Source: Inia geoffrensis
Lineage: Eukaryota; Chordata; Mammalia; Artiodactyla; Iniidae
Direction of reading: 5' to 3'
DNA length: 64,000 bases
NCBI GenBank assembly: GCA_036417435.1
Contig: CM070905.1
Coordinates: forward strand, 69,829,092 to 69,893,091
Position 1 is the first letter of the stretch. The number at the start of each line of letters is the position of its first letter. A program made the translations under genes and the position numbers. Positions 36,721 to 50,315 of this stretch are shown one piece after another. The notes beneath the pieces were generated by a model, which made no database searches, had not been told where the DNA came from, and was given only the letters and a program-made list of their open reading frames with translations.

Positions 36721-37732
36721 CTTAAAAATCCATTGTGCCTCCAGTAAACTTACTGGAAACTAACATAAATGCTGCTTTTAAGTTTTGAAATGATCATAAA
36801 ATTTGTTCAGGAAGCAAAATAGTGAAATTTATACATTAACAGAAAGCTACATAAAGTAGATTTACACACATTTATTAATACATGTTTCAGAGACAAAATG
36901 TCACTATTTTCAAAATTTCAAGGTAACTGAAAATTTAAAGATGAAATTAATTCACAGTTCTATGTTATATAACAAACTATGGCAAGTGTATGTTTCTTTT
37001 CCAGCTCATTAAAAATTATCAATCTATTTACCTAAGTTACAATTTTATAATTTGCAAACATTGCATAGTCTACGTTTTCTTTTCTAAAATAAAAATCTTA
37101 GTGAATTTGGCATTTTGACTAAAAACTTTCATGTTTCCCATCTAAGATATCGTATTAGACATAATACACGACATTTGAACTGAGACAAAGGGAAATCTGA
37201 ATCAAATCCACATCCAAAAAATATAAACCAACTTATACTCTGACTGAGAAAGCTAGGAGCTAGCAGTAATTTAGCCACCGTACCTAAGTCAAACTTTGGA
37301 TACCTGATGAAACAATTACAGAATTCTAAAATTTCCACTTGAGTTTAGCACTTAGAGTTATAGGAAATGTCCTGGAGAGGAACATTCCCCTTCTTCATAT
37401 ACCTCGTTAAAGCTACAGAAGCTGTAACAGTACAAACAAATTTAGTAATTTCTCAAACTTTTCTAAGATTTTTAAAAAATAAAAACTTGGTAAGCTTTTT
37501 GGAATTTTACTGATTTTTCTTTTCTGTACATTTTAGTCAGCCAGGAAATTGACTATTCTCAACAGCTTAAACAAGATAGCTCTCTCCTATTTTACCTTAG
37601 CACATATGCTTTTCTTTATAAAGTCCCAAAGATACACTAGCTGAAAAGATCAGTAATCTCAAATGCAATATATAGGGTTTTAGAAGGTACAGACTTCCAC
37701 AGAACCAGCCATGCTGGTGGCAAAAGGCAAAA
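36721..37732. other. Unassigned AT-rich sequence
   Basis: No gene or repeat was recognised. Confidence 0.35.
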
Positions 37733-39008
37733 TATTGGGTTGACCATAAAGTTCCTTTGGTTTTTAAGTAAAAATAAAAGACACATTTTTCATTTTCACC
37801 AAGAACTTTATTGAACGACATATTCACCGTTTTGTTCCACTACCTTCTGCCATCTTTCAGGGAACTTCATAATTCCATCTTCCCAAAACTTTTTATCTTT
37901 TTGATCAAAGAACTGTTCCAGGTGCCTTTTACAGTCTTCCATGAAACTGAAATTTTTTCCATTAAGAGAATTTTGTAAAGACCCAAATAAATGGAAATCT
38001 GAAGGGGCAATGTCTGGTGAATACGGCGGATGAATCAAAACTTCCCAGCCAAGCTGTAACAGTTTTTGCCTGGTCATCAAAGAAACATGCGGTCTTGCGT
38101 TATGATGGAAGATTATGCATTTTCTGTTGACTAACGCTGGACGCTTTTCGTCGAGTGCCGCTCTCATTTAGTCTAACTGGGAGCAGTACTTGATGGAATT
38201 AATTGTTTGGTTTTCCGTAAGGAGCTCATAATAGAGTACTCCCAACCCCACCACATACACAATATCACCTTCTTTGGATGAAGACCAGCCTTTGGTGTGT
38301 TGGTGGTGGTTCATTTCACTTGCCCCACGATCTCTTCCATTCCACATTATCGTACAGTATCCACTTTTCATTGCCCTTCACAACTTGTTTTAAAAACAGA
38401 ACGTTTTTGTTACGTTTCAGTAGAGAGTAGCATGTGGAAATATGGTCAAGAAGGTTTTTCTCGCTTAGCTTATGTGGAACCCAAACATCAAAGTGATTCA
38501 CATAACCAAGCTGGTGCAAATGATTTTCAACGCTTGATTTGGATATTTTCGGTACGTTGGCTGTCTCCCGCGTGGTGTAACGTTGATTCTTCTCAATTTA
38601 TTGTTTTGATTTGATCGCGATCAACTTCAACTGGTCTACCCGACCATGGAGCATCATCCAGTGAGAATCTCTGGCACGAAACTTCGCAAACCACTTTTGA
38701 CGTGTTCGATCAGTCACAGCACCTTCTCCACACACTGCACAAATGATTTTTGTGTTTCAGTTGCGTTTTTACCTTTCTTGAAATAATAAAGCATAATATG
38801 CCAAAAATGTTGTTTTCTCCCATCTTCAGTATTAAAATGACTATACAAAAATTCACCAATTTTGATAAGTTTTTTTAAAAACGCATGCTAATATGACAGC
38901 TGTCACAATACAGGCTAATAAAATTGTTTTGAATGAAGTTAAAGGCAAGTAAGCGCTACTAGAGCCATCTTAGGGAAAAAAACAAATGACCATTTTGGCC
39001 AAAGCCAT
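37733..39008 (-). mobile_element. Mariner-type DNA transposon, about 1.27 kb
   Basis: The left terminal inverted repeat starts 'ttgggttgaccataaagttc' at 37735 after a TA (37733-37734). A diverged right end, 'aacaaatgaccattttggcc', lies near 38979-39006. The size suits a full-length mariner. The transposase is on the minus strand. The end sequence resembles the cetartiodactyl mariner of the cattle genome, remembered and not searched. Confidence 0.9.
37808..38830 (-). pseudogene. Mariner transposase pseudogene (DD34D family)
   Basis: Mariner transposase cuts and pastes its own element using a DD34D catalytic triad. One minus-strand frame runs 38371-37808, broken once by TAG at 38168-38170, and covers the catalytic half. 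It shows ARPHVSLMTRQKLLQLGWEV, HPPYSPDIAPSDFHLF and WEDGIMKFPERWQKVVEQNG. A second frame (38519-38316) carries the middle, including EKWILYDN with the first catalytic Asp, so a frameshift lies between about 38316 and 38371. In the second catalytic box the sequence is HHNARPH: the Asp that normally precedes Asn is missing (codons CAT CAT AAC). The helix-turn-helix end (to about 38830) is also broken by stops. It cannot be active. Confidence 0.92.
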
Positions 39009-41658
39009 TTCTGTCATGAACTTACCACAAGGGCCACGTGTGTTATTGCTTAGCTAACCACTGGGAAACACATACCTGTGGAAATAATTAAGCTCTAAAA
39101 AGCAGAAGTTATGCATTTATAACATCTAATTAATCTGATATAGCTCCTTCAGTAAAACCTCTCCCTGAGGGCGAAAGTCAAGTCTCAGCCTTTTGTAAGA
39201 TGCCTTACAAATGGCCTTGCACATATTTAAAAACAAAAAACAACCCACAAACCTTGTCTTTCTTCCCAAGGCCTTAAAACGCTCAGTAAAAATTTGAGGA
39301 AAGGTAGGAAGCATTCACTTATGATCTACTTGACTTGAGAAAGTATATTTGCGAAGAAAACTCACGTTCTTGTGATGGTGCTGGCAAAGCCTGGTGGTCT
39401 TTTAGGTTATGAGAAAAACGGTAACTATAAAAGAAGAAGCACGACTTTGGAAAATACGACTGAGGCTTTTTGAAATCATACTGACCAGGTCATTTGTTGA
39501 AAATTATTAAGCTGCTTCCCAGTCATTTATGTAGTTGTTCAACTGGTTATTTTTGGGGGTCAATGCAACGCCTTCATTATAGAAATTGCTATCAATGTTC
39601 AGAAACGTTTGCCACTGAGTGTTTTAATTGTTGCTCTATGATCAGTATTTTTTTTTTTTTAATTTTGTAACATCTCCATCTAAAAAATTAGATTTAGGGG
39701 TCATGCCTATTCTCATCGTGGGCCGGACCTGAGAATTCAGCAACTAGATTTTTAGCAACTTCTTATCTAGGTTTTCAGCCTATTTCTTCTCTTGAAGGTC
39801 AAAAGAGTACTAATAATGTTGTGTTAATGCTGGACTTTCTTAAAAGAGGGAGAAGAGACCACCCTCCCTGAAGAGCCTAAATCCTTAATTGCATCAAAAC
39901 GTCTTAAATATGAAGTCAAAAATTTAATAAAGGTATAAAAGGACTAAGATGATGAAGAATATGGCACAATTATTTTAAACCCTCGTATATACATACATTG
40001 AGCAAAATTTATTATTCCTATTTAAAATTCAAAACTAAACAGATTAAGTCAGAATCAAAGATATGTACCCAGTAGACAAATAAGAAATGGCCTGAATTTT
40101 CACTAGAAAGGAACTAGAAATATATAGTATAATACAGATGCATTAGAAAACCATAAATCTATACATTTATACATTTAATAATTTTGCCTGTAACTTGATA
40201 TTTGGTAGCTGGTATCTGTTCAAGGCAGCATATCCTCACTAGAGAATCAATTTTTTAAATTGACTTCACTATCAAGAATAGAGCATAAGACTGGCTCAAA
40301 CCTTACAAACCAAATGTAAAGACATACTACCAGTAAGTGGTATATAGATTACTTTAATGGTCTCTATTTTAATACATTTCACATTGCCCGAATTTCAGCT
40401 TGCAAGCCTATGAACAAAAATTAAATTTCCTCTCTTTGAATCTTTTAATGAAAAAGTCTTTGGGGTAAAAAAAAAGTACAGCATGTCCTATAATAAACAT
40501 TAAATTCTTGTGTTCCTGAATCCCCTTGTAAAAAGTCTGTCCATATAGCAGAAGGTCTGTGGCCTAGTTATGAAATTTATTATGATTCAGAAGCTTTTAG
40601 GCCATAAATACACATGGAGAATCGTATTTTTAAAAAGGAAATAGAGTAAAAATGCAAAAGATTAAAATAAATAATTTTAGCTGAAAAAAATGGTAAATTA
40701 TCTGTGGTACTCATGAACACTCTTTCCTTATATTCTTTGTCATATAGGATTTCAGCGTGACATAGCGATTAGAAACATACAAAATATAAACATTGACCGA
40801 AGCATAATAATAATCATGAATGGTGTCTTTGTAAAACATCTGTGCTTTTTCTGCCCATTAAAATCCAGATTCTGAACGAGTGATTGTAGATATGTTTGTT
40901 ATTAAACCAACTCATTTCCTAATAGCATTAGTATATAATTGCCATTATGCATTCAGTAACAGAAAGTTGAAGCTTAATTAAAATATATTTCCTTACCCGT
41001 TGTCAAAGATGAGTAATGAGATGGATGGAAAACTAATAAACTTCACTGTTTTCTATACACAAATCTTTATGCCAAACATTACTCATAGCTTCCTGACTCT
41101 CAATGGAGAAGGTCCCTCTATATTTCCTTTGTGTTCATAATCAGAAATGTTGATAGGATTCTCAGAGACAATAAACACATGTTCTAAATTTACAAACTAT
41201 TATCTTTTCTAAATCCTGATGGTTAAGGGCAGAAAATAAGGAATTTACATACAACCAACTCTCATATCTGGAACATGGTCCTTAGACAGCCCCAGATTTT
41301 GGAAATGTTACCCTTAATCTAAATGACGCGCAATATCTAAAAGTCAATAGGCCCCAAATATTTCTAAGTATGCAGACTTACTGCCATTGGCTTAGGATGC
41401 TAAATCTTTATTATCCTGACTTCACATTGCTTCCATCTAGTTTCACTTCCCACTCTGCTTGACGTTTTCAAGTCCTCTAGCATGCACATCATGTTCTCTC
41501 CACTTGATTCAGTTAAACACTGCAATTTTAGAGTTCTTTGTACAGCTGCTTCTGCAGTTTGGATAATTAGAGTTACATAAAATGAAAATAAACAGAGAAA
41601 GATAGCTCCCTCCCTCTACTGCTATTTAAGGAAGTTCTACATAAAACTGCTGTGAACA

Positions 41659-41659
<1 letters not shown>
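39009..41659. other. Unassigned sequence
   Basis: AT-rich DNA with no supported exon and no repeat family that I recognise. Confidence 0.35.

Positions 41660-41693
<34 letters not shown>
41660..41693. repeat. (TA)n microsatellite, about 17 units
   Basis: An uninterrupted run of alternating T and A about 34 bp long, likely length-polymorphic. Confidence 0.97.
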
Positions 41694-41697
<4 letters not shown>

Positions 41698-42592
41698 ACA
41701 TGTTTTATTTCAAAGGGCTGAAATAATGCCACATGCATTAGAAAACTCTCCACTTCCCACGGAATAATTACTCAGTTTGCTCTTTCAACCTATTTGCCAT
41801 GCCTATTTTTTTTTCTATTTCATTAGTTAAAATATCAGAATTTGGGTAATGAATGAAATTAAATCCTATTTCCAACTTTTCATTGATGTTGGTTAATATG
41901 GCAGGAGTTTTACTGGAGAAACAACAGTTATAGGAAATCAGATAACGCCCAATGAAGTTTCTCAATGCTTTCTACAAGTCCACAAACACATCTTCCCTGA
42001 AGATCGCCAAAACGATTCCAGTTGTCAGATTCACAGGCTTCTTTTAATTTCTAGTTCTCCTGACTTACTACAGCAACTCTGTTTCCTGGAAACTGTTTTT
42101 CAAGCCTCTGAGACACAACACTTCTGGGTTATACGCTCCACTGTAATGAGTCTCAACTCCCTCAAATGCAAAGCCACCATTTTATAAAGCAATTATTTTG
42201 TAATACTAGCTTCACTAACCTGAACTGAAATAATAGGGCCTATCTATGAATATATGCTCCCTAATTTATTTGATGTGGATCTGACCTAAATCAAGCTTTT
42301 TAAAATTGTACAGATAACATAAAACTAAATTTCCATTTCGTTGGCTCCCCACTTCCCTGCTATACTGTCTCTAGCTGTTACTACTCTATTCAAGTGTCAA
42401 GAAAAAAGTAAGTTTGTGTAATCGTATGTACGTGTGTATGTATGTATGTATACATATACGTAAAATCTGTGTGCATGTTTTTCACCTTAACACATTTCTG
42501 GCCCTATTTAGGTTACAAACCCCTTACTTTGCCTGGAGTGGGTAGCAAGAAATATAATTTTTAGCCTGTAATATTAGCATTCTGGTATTACT
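41694..42592. other. Unassigned sequence with a small TATG/TGTA-rich tract
   Basis: A (TATG)n-like tract lies at about 42424-42462. The 65-codon minus frame at 41768-41965 shows no clear splice sites and is not called. Confidence 0.35.
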
Positions 42593-43085
42593 GTGGTGGG
42601 CAGCATCTGATATGGCTCCCAGCAATCACTACCTACTGGTAGCCATGCCCTATGTAAAGCACCTTCCCTGTGTGTAGGTAAAACTTTGTCATTTGTTTCC
42701 AATGAACAGAATACAATAAAAGTGACAGGATGTCACTTGGTGATTATGTTACAGAAGACTGTGACTTGTGTCTTCGTTTTTTCTCTCTTGCTTGCTCTGA
42801 CACTGTGGGATGCTCTATGGACAAACCCCCATGCCAAAGAATAGAGGCTGGCCTCCAGCCATGAGCTTGTGAAGAAATGAAGACTCAGCCCAGAGAAACT
42901 GAATCCTTTCAACAGCCAGCTCAGTGGCTAGGAAGCAGATCATTCTCAGTGTAGCACTGAGATGACTATAGCCTTGAGAAAGACCCAGAGCCAGAGCCCC
43001 ACAGAGACTGTCAGATTATATATGTAGTTTTAAGTAACTAAGTTTTGGGGTAATTTGTTATGCAGTGATAGTTAGCTAATACATT
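42593..43085 (+). mobile_element. MaLR-type (MLT1-like) solo LTR
   Basis: MLT1 signatures in order: 'gtgggcagcatctgatatgg', 'gaatacaataaaagtgacag', 'gatgtcacttggtgattatg', 'agaagactgtgacttgtgtc', and the end 'taagttttggggtaatttgt' with 'gatagttagctaataca'. Confidence 0.85.
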
Positions 43086-43110
43086 GTTCAAAGGATTTAG
43101 TTCATTAAGA

Positions 43111-43152
43111 ATTTTCCATGTATTCCAAAGCATTTTCCATGTATTCCAAAGT
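43111..43152. repeat. Perfect two-copy tandem repeat, 21-bp unit
   Basis: The unit 'attttccatgtattccaaag' plus one base occurs twice head to tail (43111-43131 and 43132-43152). It is a local duplication beside the MLT1-like LTR. Confidence 0.92.
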
Positions 43153-43333
43153 ATTTCTTTTTCATTCATACTTTTGCTTTTTTTGTTCAAAAAAATGAAG
43201 GAGAGTTCTGTAGAAGTTTCTAAGTAATAATCCATTTCATTTAGATATGTCTAAGTATAATAGCTCATTGCTACTCTCTCTGATGAGTCTGCCAACTAAG
43301 CTAACCAAGCTCCCTGAAAATAGTTTCAGTTTT

Positions 43334-43609
43334 TCAAACACACCGTTGTGGGGTTTTTTTGTTTGTTTTGTTTGTTTTAACATCTTTATTGGAGTATAGT
43401 TGCTTTACAATGGTGTGTTAGTTTCTGCTTTATAACAAAGTGAATCAGTTATACATACACATATGACCCCATAATCCCTCCCTCTTGCATCTCCCTCCCA
43501 CCCTCCCTATCCCATCCCTCTAGGTGGTCACAAAGCACCAAGCTGATCTCCCTGTGCTACGCGGCTGCTTCCCACTAGCTACCTATTTTACGTCAAACAC
43601 ACAGTTTTG
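43334..43609 (-). mobile_element. Short 5'-truncated L1 3' end, antisense
   Basis: About 215 bp of L1 3' UTR (43377-43591) is preceded on the plus strand by a G-broken T run that marks its poly(A) tail. Duplications tcaaacacaccgttgtg (43334-43350) and tcaaacacacagttttg (43593-43609) flank it with a few mismatches. Confidence 0.9.
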
Positions 43610-44802
43610 AAGAGACATTATCTTTCATAACCTTCCTATTTTCCCAAAGAATGACTAAATCTAAATAATAAAAGCCAAAACAATTTGAAAGTGAAAAATA
43701 TTTAGTCTCATCAACATTCCCATGTTGAAAAGCCTGATTACTCTGAACAGGGTATTATGGGTTTCTGTAAACAGATTTGGTGCTGCGTGTTTGGTGTACA
43801 TGCCATATGATGGCATGGAAAGTAATGTGAGTTTAGTAAATAATTCAGCTAAATTCCAAGTAATTGCTCACTGCAGGGAGTAGAGTTTTAAGTCTAATCT
43901 CCCCAAAGATTTTCATTAAAAACAAATCTGTGTTCTGCTACTTGATAGCATACACCTATTTGTTCTCGAAGTGATCGCACATACTTGAAGGCTAAGAACA
44001 CAGAGCAAATGGGGTGCATTTGAGAGGAAAGATTGCTGTAAATTGCATCCTACAAATTCAGGTCTTTTGGCACAAAGGTATCCCAGAGCAGCTGGACCTG
44101 TTCATACAGTTCTTAATGTTTTATTTTGAATTTACCTGAAGTAATTACAAAGAGATTCATTGTCAAGAATGTTTTCTGGATGTCCTTTACAGTACACACA
44201 AAACCTTCAAAACCCAGACAACAGAGAAAGACAATAGTACTTAACTCATCAAGTAGAGAGATCTTGCTTACACTTTGGACAGAAGAACAATTTACACATC
44301 TTTATCTAATTTAATGTTTTGCCAAACAACTTCATTTCACATCCTATTTTGGAGGTTTATAAAAGGATCCTCATAAGTCTTTTACAAACAATTGTTTTTT
44401 AAAAAACAAAAAATTACAGAACTGCTTTGGTAACTTTCCTCCTTTTTCTATATGCCTCCCAGAGCTGCAGTAGTTGTAGGAAGAGAGCAAACAGTGGCAT
44501 TCAGGAGCAGGAAGAAGGTAAGGGGCTCCCCTGTTTTACCCCTGACCTCTTCAAGACTCATTTTCTGTAACTCTGCTTGATGTAATCCTTTCCAATGGCC
44601 CCATCTTACAAAACACTAAGCCAACTATTGCTTTCAAAAGTCCTGTTTCCCACTGTATCAAACCCAGTAAAATGACAGTACAAAGGAGAAGAAAGGAGAC
44701 AGAAGATAAGGAATAGATAATAAACGGCACATACTCCTCACGTTCTAACATATTTAATATTTCCCTTAACCTTTCTCTAACGGATGTTAATTCCTTCCCT
44801 GT
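43610..44802. other. Unassigned sequence
   Basis: The minus frame at 44551-44805 contains a hydrophobic run, but it has no recognised domain and overlaps the adjacent LTR, so it is not called as a gene. Confidence 0.35.
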
Positions 44803-45103
44803 CATGGACTGAATCTTTGTGCCCCTCGTCCAAATTCATATGTTGAAATCCTAACTCCTACGTGACGTGACGCTATTAGGAAGAGAGACCTTCAGTTGGT
44901 GATTAACTCATCAGAGTGGAGTCCTCATCCATAGAATTAGGTCTCTAGAGGCCTCACCCTCTCTCGGCTCTGTGAGCATACAATAAGAAAACCGCGCTCT
45001 GCAACCAAGAACTCCCTAGAACTCAAGCATGCTGGCACCCTGATCTCGGACTTCCAGCCTCCAATCTATGGTATCTGCTATAGCAGCAGAACAGACTAAG
45101 GCA
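44803..45103 (+). mobile_element. MaLR-type (MLT1-like) solo LTR
   Basis: Clear MLT1 order: 'atggactgaatctttgtgcc', 'aaattcatatgttgaaatcc', 'gctggcaccctgatctcgga', 'cttccagcctcc' and 'gcagaacagactaaggca'. Confidence 0.85.
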
Positions 45104-46589
45104 CCAGCCTTGTCTTCTACTTTATTAAGGTGTCTGACAAAAAAAAAGAGAACAGTTCCCTCTCTGAGCTAGAATAAAATACACAAACAATGAGTAATTC
45201 TGAATAAAAGAAAGGAAATAATAGTATAGGTGAAGTTTATGGTCACGTAGGGAGAGGAGAGAAAACCCAGGCCCAGTTCTAGAATTCCCATGTCAGAGTG
45301 AGAGATGGTTGATGGTACCACATGACACAACCTGCACACCTCTTGTGTCTCCTCTTTCTCATCTGACAAATGCTTTCAAACAGAAGTCTGACTTCTGCAT
45401 TTTCAAATGGAGAATCCAAGGCCTAGAAAACTTATATCCCTTGTTTAGGGTCAATATACCTTGTTTTTCAGTTAAGGGGAAGATACTAATTCAATGTAAG
45501 AAATAATCAGTTATAATAGTTTTAGGAAACTCTTTAACCATGAACCTGTGTGACTCATCTCTAAAGCCCTGAGTACATCAAATGCACAGATTAAATACAA
45601 AGCTGCTACAGATAAATTTTATAGACTTTGCAAATTTTATTATTATAAAAGTTCATATGCCAAAATTGTATTTAAAAATGTATATTTGTGGCAGACACCA
45701 TATGGAAAGCCTGGATACAGACAAATAACAAGCTCTTGAATGTAAACACATGTTAAAGGTACTCTGTTTGATTTCATTCCAGCCTAAGACAGGATTCTAT
45801 AACATAGATGGGGCTGATACTGCGAAGTGGCACAAGCAATGCCTTCCCTAACCATAGCCCATCTTTCATATGTGTGCTATAGAGACTACGGAGAAAAAAC
45901 CAAGCTATATTTCCCCAGATTCTGTAGCATCCAAATTCTATAGATTCTATTATGCACATGGGGGAGACTTAGAAGGTGGAAGTGGTGCCAGAACAAGGAG
46001 ACTAGATCTAGGGAAGAGACTCTTCATTTTATGGATCAGCTATGGTAGAGTTCCTACCCATGGTCCCCTAGCATATTATATAAGCAGAATCAGGGATGGG
46101 AGGCATTTTTCTTAGCACAGTCCCACAGGATGGTTGAGCATTTCTGTTAACTGTACTGCTCCTGGCTAGCTAGTATCCAATCTTGGTTCTGTGACTCTTG
46201 AGAAATTCTATAAAGCTACAAAAACTTTTCAAAATCCTCTTTTAAACAATCAATGATACACTTTTTTTGTTTCCAACTAATTAAGTTTATCAATATAACT
46301 GCCCTATTTTACTGAGAGTTTTTGAGTGTTTAGAACAGTTGTCCTTAATGAATACGAACACATGATTTCAGTTACCTGAGAAACTTTTTCAAATGGCCAT
46401 TCTTCACTCCCTTACCAAACTTAATCAACATTCTATTATACCACCTGGTATATCAGAGCCTCCACTGATGTGACAGTCCTACACAGATTACAAAGGGAAA
46501 TCAGTGATTCCAACATGCCAGTGTAATGAAGGGCCACTGACCTGCATCAGTCATTTAAATCTGGCTCATACTAAACTTTCATCACAGTT
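45104..46589. other. Unassigned sequence
   Basis: No supported feature. Confidence 0.35.
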
Positions 46590-46745
46590 TGAGCTTGCGA
46601 AACATAGAGCCCCAGGGATATCCCTGATCTCTTGAAATAGAGTCAGGGAGGTACAGACTAGGAATCTGTATATTTAATTCCTCAGGTGACTATAATATTG
46701 TCAGCTGGGGATTTTTCTAAGACCCAGTGTTTAAAAAGCTACTGG
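46590..46745 (+). mobile_element. Possible MER5-like hAT fragment
   Basis: The pieces 'aggaatctgtatatttaatt' and 'cctcaggtgactataat', ending in 'cccagtgtttaaaaagc', resemble a worn MER5 element. The match is partial. Confidence 0.4.
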
Positions 46746-49700
46746 CATAGAAAATCAATCATTTATTAGTGGGGTCTAATGTATGTTCATTTAAACAAGT
46801 TAAACTTATTTCTTTCTTTGAGAATACCAGTAGATTACTCAAGCAAGGGACAGCTGTACAAATCCCAGATCTGGACTTTAGGAAAATACCTAATAAGATG
46901 TCTCATGATATCTTTGTGAAGGTGGTGGATAAGTAAAGCTGAGTGCAAAAATCAGTTGAGTGGATTATTCAATGTTGTAATGTCTGTACAAAAAAGTTAC
47001 TAATCAAAGGAACAATATCGTTGTAACCTAGACGTTTTACCTGTAAAACGGTCAGTATAGTTTAAGTTGTATTACAGTGACAACGGAGTCTAATTTCTTT
47101 TTCATGCTACATGTTCACTGTTAGTTTGCTGGGGACACTGATTCACAACATTTTCACTAGGCACCTAAGCTGAAAGAATGTCCACAATTTGGAAAACCTC
47201 CGGTGGGACTGGGTAGATAATAGATATAGCAAGTTTTATACTGGCCTAAAGATTGTTTTTCTGTTCTCGACACTTCTGCCACCAAATGTGTGTTTTATTT
47301 TTCCCACACTAAACAGTTCTGACACTCACAACCTGGGGTTAGCACTCACCACACACCCCAGGCTCAAAGGCTCAGTCCCACCAGGCTGACTTCTACTTCG
47401 GATGCCATCTGTACTTTTGACCAACAAGCTAGAGGTCACGGGTTCCTACAATCCGCTTCTTGCATGGCTCACAGAACTCAGGGAAACAGTTTACTTACTA
47501 TCACAGTTTTCAGGAATATTATTTTAAAATGTAAACTTGCAAATATTTGCCTTAAAAAACAAAGTTATCATAAAAATATTTTATATTTCAACAAAATTAA
47601 GACTGTGAACTTGTAAGCTACTGGCTTGAGCAGTTCATGACAGAAATACTAAGTCTGTATATGTTCACTGCCATATTATCAGATACAGATTTTCAAATAA
47701 CTAAAAAATGTTCCCCAAATACATAATTTTATACCATGGACCTCAATGATGGTTTGCATAACAAAGCTGGATTAACAGGATGAAGAATAATATTTTATGT
47801 ATAGAATTATTTAAAGTAACACTTAAAAAGGGACTAAGATCCTTTATATAGACTCAACTATAAAAACTGGTTTTTATTACTCATAGTTATTTTTGTATGG
47901 CATTTTTTAAAAAGGGATAGGACCCGATTTAAATTCATTCAACAAATTGTAAAGACAAGCTTTATGCTACATTTCTAGTCTAGAGCATAAATTTCAATTC
48001 TTTCCTGATTTGTTTACAACTTGAGGAACTGAAAACTGGATGATGACATTAGAAAACTTTATACTATGGTCAAATATTTTTTACTTATATTTATATATGT
48101 GTGTGTATATAAATGTATAGATACATATATATACACAGTGAAACCTGTCACTTGATCTATAACTCTAAGTTTAAGCTACGCATGAAGAGCTCATTTTAAA
48201 TTATTAATTTTTTGAAGCCACTAGAATATTTTAAAGTCAATTTTGCGAAAAAAAGTTAATAGTGACTTACTATGGTGATATAGATAAGAAACTAGCATAT
48301 TCAGTAATTTAGCAAATAATCTCTCTCAAAAGCAGAAAAAACACACACATAAAGCTTATCTAGAGTTAAGTATTTGTTAAAGTTTCTTATATCAGTAAAG
48401 AAAATACGGAGAAATTGAGTTGAGCTATTATAAAATTAGATGTATTTGTCAGTGACTGAATTATTAAATTATCAGTAATTGATCATAGACAACATTGTAG
48501 AACATTTATAGATACTAAGGAAGGAATCAATCCTCAGCTTTATCCACATCTATTTTTTCCTTAAAGGTATATACAAAATACAGATGACATCTAATTTGTA
48601 AATTATATGATGCAAGAAACTATAGCTAATTAATCATATGCTACAATCTAGATCAAAAAACACAATGAAAGACTGAAATAATAGAATAAAACTAATCAGC
48701 TTAAAATTGCCAAACACAAAAACTCCTATACATGTGTGTAAAAGAACTCTATACAAACACAAACAGAGGTTTAATAGCATCATGTGTTTAAAAAGAAAAA
48801 AGCCTACGTAATTCTATTTAACTATAAACATCATATACATCAACACTGTGAAGGTGCAGCCAAATATCAAGACCATCTGCATTAACAGAAATATCACATA
48901 CATAACAAGGGAGGTTTTCTTTATGCCAGAAAGAACATATGTGTAACACAGATACAGAAGTCAATTTGATACATTCTCACTTCCAAGGAGGGGCTATCAA
49001 TAAACTGAAAACCTATCCAAAGAGGCGGCACCTGATGCTAGTGTCTTATAAAAAATGGTTTTAAAAAAAATCTAGAAAGGTTTCACTGTTCAGAGACTTA
49101 GAAGCATACACAATAACTACCTACAAAACACCTAATGGCTCTTACAGAGATGAATTAGATTTAGGGAACAAGTCCAGTGTATGAACACTACAAAAAGTTG
49201 TCTCTCACAGCACAGTGGAAAGCACAGACCAACACTCTTCACTAGACAGTGAAGGAAAGCTCCACCTTATACATCTTCATATCCTTGGTGTTTGCAGTGT
49301 CAAGTAGGCACTCAATTTTAGAAGTACTGCTTTAACTAAATGGAAAAATTAGTACTGAAGTAGAAAAAGACTGTACAGAGGTAGTGATTTCTTTACTTAA
49401 CGGTATACTTGTGAGGAGTGTTTATCAAAGTTTCTTTTAGGGAACATTAGTCCCATGATTTATCTATGGTTAAAGGATTACAGGAGATAATGGAAAACGG
49501 CATAGCCCTTGTCCCCAGGTTGGAGATATGAAATGCTCATCAGTATATTAAGGATTTGCGAGAAGCCCTCTTTAAAGAAGTCTGTTTAACTCTATTCACT
49601 GCTGCCTCTCCAATTTTTTAACCACAGCTCTTTTTTAATGGCATATCTAACAAACATCCCAGGATCTCTTCGTAAATGCTCTTTAAGATGGAATTATGTA

Positions 49701-50139
49701 TTGGACAGTGTGTTGGGCTAGTAAAAGTCAATTCACATCTGTGTCTTTAAGGACAAAAGTAAACCTTTCATTTTAAACATTTTCACATACTTGAAACATC
49801 ATTACTGAAATGTTAAGAAGAGACAAGCAACACCTAAGTAAACTATCTTTGCATCCTAAAGCAATGAGAGACATATCCTGAAGGGCTTGCAGGACCACCT
49901 TTTTCCACTTTTGGTAACTTAGTAGACAGCTGGCTTAGCAGGTCCAAGTGTGCTTAAAAGAGCAGTCAGATACTAAGCAGTGGGCTGCAAAGGCTCCTCC
50001 TTTTCAACAAGGCTACTTTTCCAATCAGGGAGCCTTCACAGGTACAGAGTCACAGAGATACTCACTGTACTCCATTCCATAAAAGGGTAGAACATGTCAA
50101 GTGTGGAAAAAATGAATACTTTTATGTAAATATGAACTC
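46746..50139. other. Mostly unassigned sequence
   Basis: A stretch at 47330-47510 ('atggctcacagaactcaggg') resembles part of an old LTR. Nothing else was recognised, and no exon with matching splice sites was found. Confidence 0.35.
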
Positions 50140-50144
50140 TACAA

Positions 50145-50315
50145 GTGTTACCAGGTTTAGCAAATAAAACACAAGATGCCCAGTTATACCTGAAATTCAG
50201 AATAACAATAAAGAATTTTTTGTGCAAATATGGTCCATGTAACATTTGGCACATACTTATGCTAAAACACACTTTTCCTCTGAAATTCCATGCTCCATTT
50301 CAACTGGCAGCCAGG
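50145..50315. mobile_element. Palindromic MITE-like element, copy 1
   Basis: It opens 'ttaccaggtttagcaaataa' and has 'gatgcccagttatacctgaaattc' in two parts (gatgcccagttatac / ctgaaattc). The middle is 'gtaacatttggcacatactt', and the end 'ctgaaattcc...caactggcag' mirrors the beginning. This is the layout of a known small mammalian DNA element with long inverted ends. I do not give a name. Confidence 0.6.

Noticed and set aside
44551..44805. 84-codon minus frame with a hydrophobic segment
   Set aside because: It has no acceptor or donor in phase and overlaps an MLT1-like LTR. No family signature is visible.
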